Shown piece after piece: positions 7,773 through 14,814 of a stretch of DNA of 64,000 bases; positions within the stretch are counted from its first letter, which is position 1; every line of letters starts with the position of its first letter. The notes under the pieces were generated by a model. That model was not told where the DNA came from and made no database searches. It was given only the letters and a program-made list of their open reading frames with translations. A program made the translations under genes and the position numbers. Source of the DNA: an uncultured bacterium (GTDB lineage: Bacteria; Cyanobacteriota; Vampirovibrionia; Gastranaerophilales; Gastranaerophilaceae); the NCBI GenBank assembly GCA_902765215.1, contig CACWZA010000005.1, positions 1 through 64,000 of the forward strand, read 5' to 3'.

Positions 7773-9221
7773 TTAACCTTTAATATCCTTACTTTCTTCA
7801 ACCAATTCTTTGATTTTCTTCTTGGCATCTTTTTGCGGAAGGATTGATTCATTTCCTCCAATACAGCCGCCTTCGCATGCCATAACCTCTATAAGGTTGC
7901 AGTCAGGACATTCGCAATTCTTTGCAAACTGTTTTAAATCTTTGATTGTATCTTTTGTAATACCGTTTACAATATATGGTTTTGCAAGGTCTTTATCCTT
8001 AAGTACGGATACAACAGCACCTGCGACTCCTCCTGATACACCGTAGTTTCTGCCCTGTTTTGAGCTTTCAACTTCAAATTGTTCAGGCTCACATTCTTCA
8101 ACTGCTATATCTCTGCCTTTGAATAATGCATCGAGTTCAGGGTATGTGAGCAGGTAGTCAACATTAGGATTTTCCTGAACTTCTTTTCTCTTTGCAACAC
8201 AAGGACTTATAAATACCGCAACACAGTCAGGATATTTTTCTTTAACGATTTCTGCCGTGTAGTATAACGGTGTGCCCGTATTAGACTTAAATTTTTGGAT
8301 ATCTTTAAGTGATGTCTTAACGAGGTTGTTGTAACCTGCACAGCAGGAGGTTGTCATGAACGGTGCTCCGTCCTTCATCCTTTCTTCAAATTCTTTTGCT
8401 TCAGTCATTGTTGTTATATCTGCACCTTGTGCAACTTCAACAACATCATCGAAACCTGCTTGTTTCATTGCAGATTTAAGCTGGAAGATTGAGCAATTGA
8501 ATTGTCCTGCGATTGATGGCGCAATCATTGCGATTACGGTTTTTTCTTCGTTTACGATGTTTTTCATAACATCAACAATTTGACTTTTTTCATAAACAGC
8601 ACCAAACGGGCAGGCTGCAACACACTTCCCGCAGGTTATGCAGGTGTCAAAATCTATTCTTGTAATATTTTTTTGATTCTTGTTGATTGCACCGACAGGA
8701 CAGGCATCTTCACAAGGAACTGCAAGTTTTACGATTGCGTTATAAGGGCAGGCCTTCATACACATTTTGCAGTTTTTACATTTTGAACCGTCTATTTTTG
8801 AGCGGCCGTCAACCATTTCTATCGCTCCAAACTTGCAGGCAGATTGGCAAGGTCTTGCCACGCAACCCTGACATAAGTCTGTAACATAAATACGGCTTGG
8901 TACACAACCTACACAGGCTGCATCAAGAACAGTCAGAACATCTTTTTCAGGTTTAGTTCTTTCTAATGCTTCTTTTGCGTAGGTTGATAAAAGCTTGTGT
9001 TCAATATCGTCTTCAAGTGCAAACCCCAATTCAGCCTTGATTCGTTCTTTGAGAATTGCACGTTCTTTATATATGCAGCATCTGAAAGGTACTTCTGAGC
9101 CTTTTGGACGCATATCATAAGGAATCAGTCTTACATATTCCTCAAAGTCTGATGTAAAGAACGCTCTTACAACTCGTTCCAGTATTTCTTTTTTTAATGC
9201 GTTTGTTTGATTATTGCTCAT
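7773..9221 (-). CDS. Monomeric [FeFe] hydrogenase with ferredoxin-like N-terminus (group B type)
   Basis: 482 residues. The N-terminal third carries cysteine clusters for several 4Fe-4S centres: CQGCVARPCQSAC, CKNCKMCMKAC, CEDAC and CITCGKCVAAC. The H-cluster domain follows with all four ligand motifs: TTSCCAGYN (L1), ISPCVAKRKE (L2) and EVMACEGGCIGG (L3). L1 reads TSCCAGY where group A enzymes have TSCCPxW, which with the domain order points to group B. It would evolve or take up H2 with ferredoxin electrons in the cytosol, fitting a fermenter. No maturases (HydE/F/G) are in the window. It is convergent with the MFS gene (15 bp). Confidence 0.92.
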   Translation of the reverse strand: MSNNQTNALKKEILERVVRAFFTSDFEEYVRLIPYDMRPKGSEVPFRCCIYKERAILKERIKAELGFALEDDIEHKLLSTYAKEALERTKPEKDVLTVLDAACVGCVPSRIYVTDLCQGCVARPCQSACKFGAIEMVDGRSKIDGSKCKNCKMCMKACPYNAIVKLAVPCEDACPVGAINKNQKNITRIDFDTCITCGKCVAACPFGAVYEKSQIVDVMKNIVNEEKTVIAMIAPSIAGQFNCSIFQLKSAMKQAGFDDVVEVAQGADITTMTEAKEFEERMKDGAPFMTTSCCAGYNNLVKTSLKDIQKFKSNTGTPLYYTAEIVKEKYPDCVAVFISPCVAKRKEVQENPNVDYLLTYPELDALFKGRDIAVEECEPEQFEVESSKQGRNYGVSGGVAGAVVSVLKDKDLAKPYIVNGITKDTIKDLKQFAKNCECPDCNLIEVMACEGGCIGGNESILPQKDAKKKIKELVEESKDIKG

Positions 9222-9249
9222 AATTACCCCGTTTTTACTTACTCTGTTT

Positions 9250-9258
9250 AGTATACCA
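9250..9258 (-). promoter_or_regulatory. Extended -10 promoter of the hydrogenase gene
   Basis: TGGTATACT on the minus strand, an extended -10 box, ends 28 nt before the hydrogenase ATG. A short leader with a GGGG-containing ribosome site follows. No clear -35 box is needed for this class. Confidence 0.45.
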
Positions 9259-9364
9259 CGAACCTAGTGACTTGTCTTAATTTAAATTTTTATTTACCCA
9301 ACTAAAGTATAAATTTTCATGGAAAACCGTTGAAAAAAGAATAAAAACTATTAAAATATAATGT

Positions 9365-9742
9365 ATGATTAGAGAATTTTTGGGCAAAATTTTTTCAATA
9401 AGAACAACCCCGCAGGGGGTAATTCTCACATTTATGGGTGAGGAGTATGTTCCGTTAAAATCTATTGAAAAGCTTGCAGACAGTAATAAGATACTTCGTG
9501 CGGCTTTGGAAAAACGCACTATGACTATGAAAATTATGGAACGGCGTCTTGTCCAAAATAAGGATTTAATCGAGCGGATGCATAGTGCTCTTGATGCTCA
9601 AAACAGACAAATGCACGAACAAATGGATTTGATTAATAGCCAGCGACAACAACTTAAACATATTGATCAGATTGACTGGAGAATGAATAAACTTAAGCAT
9701 GAGCAAAAGAAACTGCGTAAATATGCAAACGGGGAATATTAG
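9365..9742 (+). CDS. Small coiled-coil protein of unknown function
   Basis: 125 residues. The first 35 (MIREFLGKIFSIRTTPQG, then VILTFMGEEYVPL) look globular, and residues 40-120 are one long charged helix rich in M, Q, K, L and R. It has no signal peptide and I recognise no family. A TATAAT lies only 2 nt before the ATG and there is no Shine-Dalgarno sequence, so the start signal is unclear. It is followed after 24 bp by the LipM-like gene on the same strand. Confidence 0.75.
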   Translation: MIREFLGKIFSIRTTPQGVILTFMGEEYVPLKSIEKLADSNKILRAALEKRTMTMKIMERRLVQNKDLIERMHSALDAQNRQMHEQMDLINSQRQQLKHIDQIDWRMNKLKHEQKKLRKYANGEY

Positions 9743-9754
9743 TTTCTTTTATAC

Positions 9755-9766
9755 TATAATGTACTT
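9755..9766 (+). promoter_or_regulatory. Start-proximal -10 box of the LipM-like gene (leaderless geometry)
   Basis: A perfect TATAAT at 9755-9760, six bases, then ATG at 9767. There is no Shine-Dalgarno sequence upstream of this ATG. Confidence 0.6.
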
Positions 9767-10420
9767 ATGCGGTTTATTGATTTTGAAGTAAAAACGGGGA
9801 AAGAGAATATGCAGAAAGATTCTGACTTGCTAGATGAGGCAATTCAGAAGGGTTATGATGAGCCGATTTTCAGGCTGTATGGCTGGAAACCTGCTTGTGT
9901 ATCACTCGGTAGAAACCAAAAGGAAGATTTTGTTGATAATAAACTGCTCGAAAAGTACGGTATAGACTGTGTCCGCAGGCTGACAGGCGGTCGTGCGCTT
10001 CTTCATGATAATGAACTGACCTACAGTTATATATGTCCCGTATCATCAATAGAAAACGGTGAAAATGTTACGGCATCATATAAATTTATATCCGGAATAT
10101 GGATAGATATTTTTCAAAGTCTCGGGATAGAACTTACGATAGGTGGCGCCCCGCGGCATATTACAAAGAACAACTACTGTATGTCTGTTTCTACAGGGGC
10201 TGATTTATGCTGGAATAACCGTAAATTTATCGGTTCTGCCCAATGTCGTAAAAATGGATATATATTACAGCACGGATCTATCTTGATTGATTATGACAGG
10301 GAAAAACTTGATACAATATTTAATGAAGAAACAGATTATTCAACAATAGTTACCCTAAAGGAAATCAACCCTGATCTAAGTATTGAAGATGTTATTATTG
10401 CTGCTAAAAATTGTAAATAA
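9767..10420 (+). CDS. Lipoate-protein ligase A / octanoyltransferase family (LipM-like)
   Basis: 217 residues of the BPL/LplA/LipB fold. RRLTGGRALLHDNELTYS (70-87) is the acyl-binding loop. GSAQCRKNGYILQHGSILID is typical of LipM-type enzymes, with the conserved lysine at 153 (NRKFIGSAQ) and a cysteine at 138 (NNYCMS) where LipM has its acyl-enzyme cysteine. It is short and lacks the C-terminal adenylation accessory domain of LplA, so octanoyl transfer is more likely than lipoate ligation. Its acceptor (GcvH or a 2-oxoacid dehydrogenase E2) is not in the window. Likely expressed from a leaderless message. Confidence 0.85.
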   Translation: MRFIDFEVKTGKENMQKDSDLLDEAIQKGYDEPIFRLYGWKPACVSLGRNQKEDFVDNKLLEKYGIDCVRRLTGGRALLHDNELTYSYICPVSSIENGENVTASYKFISGIWIDIFQSLGIELTIGGAPRHITKNNYCMSVSTGADLCWNNRKFIGSAQCRKNGYILQHGSILIDYDREKLDTIFNEETDYSTIVTLKEINPDLSIEDVIIAAKNCK

Positions 10421-10457
10421 TTATTACCCCGCACTACACACTGCCTGCAATTAATAA

Positions 10458-10469
10458 TACAATAGACTT
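10458..10469 (+). promoter_or_regulatory. Start-proximal -10 box of purB (leaderless geometry)
   Basis: TACAAT at 10458-10463, six bases, then ATG at 10470, with no Shine-Dalgarno sequence. The preceding gene ends at 10420, so purB has its own promoter here. Confidence 0.5.
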
Positions 10470-11765
10470 ATGATAGAAAGATATTCCCGTCCCGAAATGG
10501 CTAAAATATGGGACATAAATTCAAAGTTTTATTATTATTTAAGAGTAGAGTTAGCGGTATGTGATGCATACGCAAAATTGGGTTTCTTCCCTGAGGAAGA
10601 AATAAAAAAGGTTCATAAAAAGGCGAAATTCTCTGTAGAGAGAATAGATAAAATTGAAGCCGAAGTTCATCACGATGTTATTGCGTTTCTTACGAATGTA
10701 AATGAGTCATTAGGCGAAGGGCTTGCTAAATATATGCATGTCGGTATGACAAGCTCTGATGTTATAGATACTGCCTTTGCACTTCAAATTCAGGATAGTT
10801 CGGAAATAATAAGAGATGATTTTGATACCCTTTTAGAAACTGTCAGAATGATGGCTCAAAAATATAAATATACAGTTTGTATTGGGCGTTCGCATGGTAT
10901 CCACGCAGAAGTTACTACTTTTGGCATCAAATTGTTAAATATGTATGATGCTCTTGAACGGGTATACAGAAATTTTGTCGATTCTGCTGAAGAAATAAGA
11001 GTAGGACAAATATCCGGCCCTGTCGGTACATATAGTAATCTGCCGATTGATTTGGAGCCGGAGGTATGTAAAAGTCTTGATTTAAAACCTGCAAGAATAT
11101 CTACCCAAATTATTGCACGAGATTATCATGCACGGTTTATGCAGAGCCTTGGACTGGTTGCATCTGTTGTTGAGCAAATTGCAACAGAAATCAGACACCT
11201 TCAGAGAACTGAGGTCAGAGAAGTAGAAGAGGGGTTCGCAAAAACTCAAAAGGGTTCATCCGCTATGCCTCACAAGAAGAATCCTGTTCTTTCAGAAAAC
11301 TTGTGCGGACTTGCTAGAGTGGTCAGAAATAATGTGAATACTGCGATGGAAAATGTCGTTCTCTGGCATGAACGGGATATATCTCACAGTTCGGCAGAAC
11401 GAATTATTTTTCCTGATTCACTTACACTTGTTGATTTTATGCTTACAAGACTTAATAATGTGCTTTCAAATCTTGTCGTTAAAGAAGAAAATATGCTCAA
11501 AAATGCTGATATGTTCGGCGGGATTGTATATTCTCAAAAGGTTATGCTTGCGCTTGTTGAAAATGGGCTTTCAAGAGAACAGGCATATCGAATTGTACAA
11601 CGAAATGCTCTTGATGCATTTGAGAATGACGGCAGTTTTAAATACAATTTAGACCACGATGATGAAGTTCTGGAATATTTATCAACTGACGATTTAGATG
11701 ACTGTTTCCAACGGGGTGAATATTTGAGAAATGTAGATAAAATTTACGAAAAGTTTGAGTTTTAA
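10470..11765 (+). CDS. purB: Adenylosuccinate lyase
   Basis: 431 residues of the fumarase/aspartase superfamily. It cleaves SAICAR and adenylosuccinate to release fumarate in purine synthesis. The start MIERYSRPEMAKIW is typical. GMTSSDVIDTA and GRSHGIHAE carry active-site residues, and GSSAMPHKKNP is the family signature loop. The C-terminal domain SREQAYRIVQRNA is intact. Only a start-proximal -10 box is visible upstream. The lipoprotein candidate at 11781 follows after 15 bp. Confidence 0.98.
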   Translation: MIERYSRPEMAKIWDINSKFYYYLRVELAVCDAYAKLGFFPEEEIKKVHKKAKFSVERIDKIEAEVHHDVIAFLTNVNESLGEGLAKYMHVGMTSSDVIDTAFALQIQDSSEIIRDDFDTLLETVRMMAQKYKYTVCIGRSHGIHAEVTTFGIKLLNMYDALERVYRNFVDSAEEIRVGQISGPVGTYSNLPIDLEPEVCKSLDLKPARISTQIIARDYHARFMQSLGLVASVVEQIATEIRHLQRTEVREVEEGFAKTQKGSSAMPHKKNPVLSENLCGLARVVRNNVNTAMENVVLWHERDISHSSAERIIFPDSLTLVDFMLTRLNNVLSNLVVKEENMLKNADMFGGIVYSQKVMLALVENGLSREQAYRIVQRNALDAFENDGSFKYNLDHDDEVLEYLSTDDLDDCFQRGEYLRNVDKIYEKFEF

Positions 11766-11780
11766 GGAGTAAATAAAGTT

Positions 11781-12341
11781 ATGAATATAGGAAAAGTGAC
11801 GGCATATATAGGAGCAGGGTTATTAACTGCATCGTGTACAATAAAACAACCGGCAAGGGAAAAAGCACTTGAACACGCATCAAAGTATATAAGAGGGAGT
11901 GAACTTGTAGCAGCACAAGGCAGGGCGTCAAAAGTCAACTCATGTGATTTTATGAACTATTCACGTGATATTTTCTACTGGGACAGCCTGTTAAGTGTTA
12001 ACAGAGAAAAAGAATTTAAGCAACTGGGAAAACAACACATTATCGATAGTGCAAATCACAACTACAGCAGAAAACCGTTTTTCATAATGCCCATTGAACC
12101 GAATGTAAAACAAAAAGGCGAAAAAATACTAGATAGTATAAAAGGGGAAGTTGCAAAATACTATTCGGGCGAAGAAATGCTAAAACTTGAAAAGAATGCA
12201 CCTAAAGGTGCGTATGGTTCAAAATGGGGAACTAATGATAATCAGGTAACCCATTATTACGGGGAACTTGCGATTAAAGGTGCAGAAAGAAAAGGGTTCC
12301 ATGACGGCTTAAACGAAGCGAGAAAAGAACTTAAAAAATAG
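11781..12341 (+). CDS. Putative lipoprotein of unknown function
   Basis: 186 residues. It begins MNIGKVTAYIGAGLLTASC, a short hydrophobic stretch ending in a lipobox-like LTASC. The Thr at -3 is unusual, so lipidation is likely but not certain. The rest is polar, basic and mainly helical, with no recognised domain. An AAGGAG-type site precedes the ATG. It lies 15 bp after purB and probably shares its transcript. It ends 1 bp from the convergent HExxH gene. Confidence 0.75.
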   Translation: MNIGKVTAYIGAGLLTASCTIKQPAREKALEHASKYIRGSELVAAQGRASKVNSCDFMNYSRDIFYWDSLLSVNREKEFKQLGKQHIIDSANHNYSRKPFFIMPIEPNVKQKGEKILDSIKGEVAKYYSGEEMLKLEKNAPKGAYGSKWGTNDNQVTHYYGELAIKGAERKGFHDGLNEARKELKK

Positions 12342-12342
12342 A

Positions 12343-13509
12343 CTATAACAATTCTTTTGGGATATGAGGAAAATCCATTCTTATTGTGAGTCCTTCCGTG
12401 TCGTATTCATATTCTGTCGCATCGCCCTTTCTGTTGGCTTCCTGTTCAATTTTATTCTTCAAATATGCACTTCTGTCCTTCCAGTAAGGAACATAATTCT
12501 TTATCGCAACATCATATTCTTTTGCTTCCTCAAGAAGTTCAGTGTCTTTTATTCTTCCGAACTTTTGCGCCATATCCGTCTGCCAAGGAGTATCTCCGCC
12601 GTTTAATCTTCCCTGAAGGAAGAAGTGCCAGCCGTGTTCTGTTTCGTGTGCAGAGGTTTTTGCAAGTTCTGTCTTTGATTTAAAGGTATAGTCGCCGTTG
12701 AATTTTATAATCCCTTCATCTGCCGTAAAAATTGCCTTGAATCTTGTATCAGCCTCGTTTATCGGGTTATACTCTTTATCAATTGTTATATTCATATCTT
12801 CAAGACCGCGTTCGCGTATATACCTTTTTACAAGCGGTTCTTTTGCATCTTCAGTCGATAATGCTCTTACCCCTAAGTAACTGTCGTTTTCAGGGAAGTT
12901 TACCCCCTGTTTTGTTACAGAGCTTTTTACTATGCTGTTATCACTCTTTTTCACTGTAAAAGATAAGAATTTTAAAGGTTTGTTTTCTACTTTATTATTT
13001 ATAATATGCGGAAATTCAATAAAGGTGTGTTTGTTTTTGCTTTTTTGTTTTGCCTTCCCTATTAATACCTGAGATTGTACTTTTTCGCCTGTTTTAAGGT
13101 TCTCTGATATATGGTTTGTTTCCGTTGATACTCTGCTCCAGAGTATTGTTTTCTTTGTGTTTGGGAATTGTCGTAAATCTTTATAATAGTCCAGTGCATC
13201 TCTGTCTAATAGGTAGTCTTTTGTTGTGGTCGATGTTACAAATTCATCTTCTCCGATAACATTGTCGGTTCTTGAATAAAGCCTGTTTCTGAAGGGTTTG
13301 TCAAAGTAATCAAAGGCGCGTTCTGTTACCAACCCGTTAGAATCTCTAAAGGTTGTTATTTTGCGCTGCATAGAAGGATTGTCTTTGAGCGCCACAACAA
13401 CTTCGTCTACCGTCGCAGGCGTTTGTTTTGATAACCTGACAGCATCCCCTCTGTATTTGACAAAACTTGTCCCCAATGTTTTTGATACCAAATTAAAGGT
13501 TGGTTTCAT
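12343..13509 (-). CDS. Putative zinc metallopeptidase-like protein (HExxH)
   Basis: 388 residues. TSAHETEHGWHFFLQGRL contains a zincin-type HExxH (residues 288-292) in a helical context, preceded by strand-like sequence. A later EAKEYD or EQEAN could supply a third ligand. I cannot place it in a named peptidase family. The N-terminus MKPTFNLVSKTLGTSF, then VKYRG, is polar with no signal peptide and faintly resembles the window's N-terminal tags. The ATG is poorly supported: GGGGA lies 13 nt upstream. It is divergent from the tagged methyltransferase at 13650. Confidence 0.7.
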   Translation of the reverse strand: MKPTFNLVSKTLGTSFVKYRGDAVRLSKQTPATVDEVVVALKDNPSMQRKITTFRDSNGLVTERAFDYFDKPFRNRLYSRTDNVIGEDEFVTSTTTKDYLLDRDALDYYKDLRQFPNTKKTILWSRVSTETNHISENLKTGEKVQSQVLIGKAKQKSKNKHTFIEFPHIINNKVENKPLKFLSFTVKKSDNSIVKSSVTKQGVNFPENDSYLGVRALSTEDAKEPLVKRYIRERGLEDMNITIDKEYNPINEADTRFKAIFTADEGIIKFNGDYTFKSKTELAKTSAHETEHGWHFFLQGRLNGGDTPWQTDMAQKFGRIKDTELLEEAKEYDVAIKNYVPYWKDRSAYLKNKIEQEANRKGDATEYEYDTEGLTIRMDFPHIPKELL

Positions 13510-13592
13510 TTTCTTATAAAATCCCCAATTGATAGTTGTTGTCGTGAAAATTATATAAAAAAATCAGAGATTTGGCAATTTTTTTTAACGAA

Positions 13593-13609
13593 ATTACTTT
13601 ATAAAAATA
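13593..13609 (+). promoter_or_regulatory. Possible shared promoter of tagged gene 1
   Basis: ATTACTTTATAAAAATA at 13593-13609 matches 16 of 17 bases with 18255-18271, upstream of the other long tagged gene. TATAAA inside it could serve as the -10 box, 41-57 bp before the start codon. Confidence 0.35.
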
Positions 13610-13649
13610 TACAAGTGTGTAGTACTATGTAAATTTTTGTGCAGGTAAG

Positions 13650-14651
13650 ATGCAGATACAATCAAATTACAATTTTAATGTAACCCCAAAAGCAAAACCA
13701 TGTGCTGAACGCAGGTTTACAAAACCTGCCTGTGACAGCGTTTCTTTTAAGGGGCACGCACAGTATGAAAAAATATTTAATGACGGTTACAAGTTTTTAG
13801 TTCAGCAGACTGCCTTCGACAGAGAACCTCAGACGAAAGAATTTGTCTGCAATTATATAAGAGAACATTTTGGCGGGAAAGATAAAATAAAAATTGTGTC
13901 CGGCGGTTGTTCAACGGGTGAAGAACCTGTATCTTACAGTATGCGCCTTTATAATATGCGTAATAAAGTCGATATACTCGGAATCGATTTGGGGAAAAAG
14001 GCAATAAAACAGGCACAGAGCAGAAAATTTGTGTTTGAAATTCCTAAAAATGATTATAATTTTAAGTCAGAATTGGGAATAGAGTCCCCATACACAGATT
14101 TATATCTTGTTTCAGATTCTGACGGCGGCTTAACGGCATCTCAAAAAATGTTCAAGTCCTTGTTTAAAGAGTTCTTTAAGCCATCTGAAAAGAAAATTAA
14201 AACCCCGTTTTGGGAATGGTTACAGAATTTTTCTGACAAACATCACGGTTGTAATCCGCTTGAACTTGAACGAAAAGAGTTTCAGTTGAAAGACGGAATG
14301 GCAGAAAATTGCAGTTTCGTTCGTGGTGACATATGTGATATAGATAAGATTCTGGGAAAAGAAAAAGCAGATGTTATCTCTTTCTGTAATGCTCTTTATC
14401 ACCTGACTACAGAAGAATCGTTTTATGGCGAAAGAGTCGCACTTCCTGAATCTGAAGAAGTCGTTGAAGAATTGATGTCTAAATTCAAAGGCTGTCTGAA
14501 CAAAGGTGGTATTGTTGTTTTCGGCGAAAATGAAGCTCCTCAGATGGTTGATAAATCTGGCACTGTCGCAAAAGTTATGAAAAAGCTGGGCTTTACCCCG
14601 CTGAATGATACCCCGAAACACGAAGCAAATGTTTGGAAATTAGGGGAATAA
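13650..14651 (+). CDS. CheR-like SAM-dependent methyltransferase with N-terminal YNxN/SFKG tag
   Basis: 333 residues. VSGGCSTGEEPVSYSMRL (residues 83-100) is the SAM-binding motif I of CheR-type protein glutamate methyltransferases, followed by DILGIDLGKKAIKQAQ and CNALYHLT. Known CheR proteins methylate chemoreceptors, but no chemotaxis genes are present here, so the substrate is open. Residues 1-35 are a polar leader with YNFNVT at 7-12 and VSFKG at 31-35, shared with the unrelated proteins at 18297 and 62002. An insert of about 90 residues separates motif I from the later motifs. Start ATG 13650 follows CAGGTAAG. Confidence 0.85.
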   Translation: MQIQSNYNFNVTPKAKPCAERRFTKPACDSVSFKGHAQYEKIFNDGYKFLVQQTAFDREPQTKEFVCNYIREHFGGKDKIKIVSGGCSTGEEPVSYSMRLYNMRNKVDILGIDLGKKAIKQAQSRKFVFEIPKNDYNFKSELGIESPYTDLYLVSDSDGGLTASQKMFKSLFKEFFKPSEKKIKTPFWEWLQNFSDKHHGCNPLELERKEFQLKDGMAENCSFVRGDICDIDKILGKEKADVISFCNALYHLTTEESFYGERVALPESEEVVEELMSKFKGCLNKGGIVVFGENEAPQMVDKSGTVAKVMKKLGFTPLNDTPKHEANVWKLGE

Positions 14652-14669
14652 GGTTTTAGAACAAAACAA

Positions 14670-14698
14670 AAGAGGTACGGTTTCCCGCACCTCTTTTT
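14670..14698 (+). terminator. Terminator after the CheR-like gene
   Basis: AAGAGGTACGG and CCGCACCTCTT form an 11-bp stem with one mismatch around TTTC, ending in a run of T. The A-rich 5' side means it could also act on the minus strand. Confidence 0.8.
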
Positions 14699-14740
14699 AA
14701 ATATATATTTACCGCCGTCTTGAAATTCCTTTGTGCTCAG

Positions 14741-14812
14741 GACTGTCGCTCATTAGACTTCGTCTGTATTCGCTGCGTCCTTCGCATACCGGATTTCATC
14801 CGTCCGGAATTT
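14741..14812. repeat. Intergenic mosaic of short inverted repeats
   Basis: GGACTGTCGCTCATT is followed by AGACTTCGTCT, a TTC-looped palindrome, then CGCTGCGTCCTTCGC and CCGGATTTCATCCG with TCCGG. The AGACTTCGTCTGT string recurs at 50061-50073 next to tRNA-Gly, suggesting a dispersed non-coding repeat. It abuts the stop codon of the acetyl-CoA synthetase gene. Confidence 0.4.
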
Positions 14813-14814
14813 CG

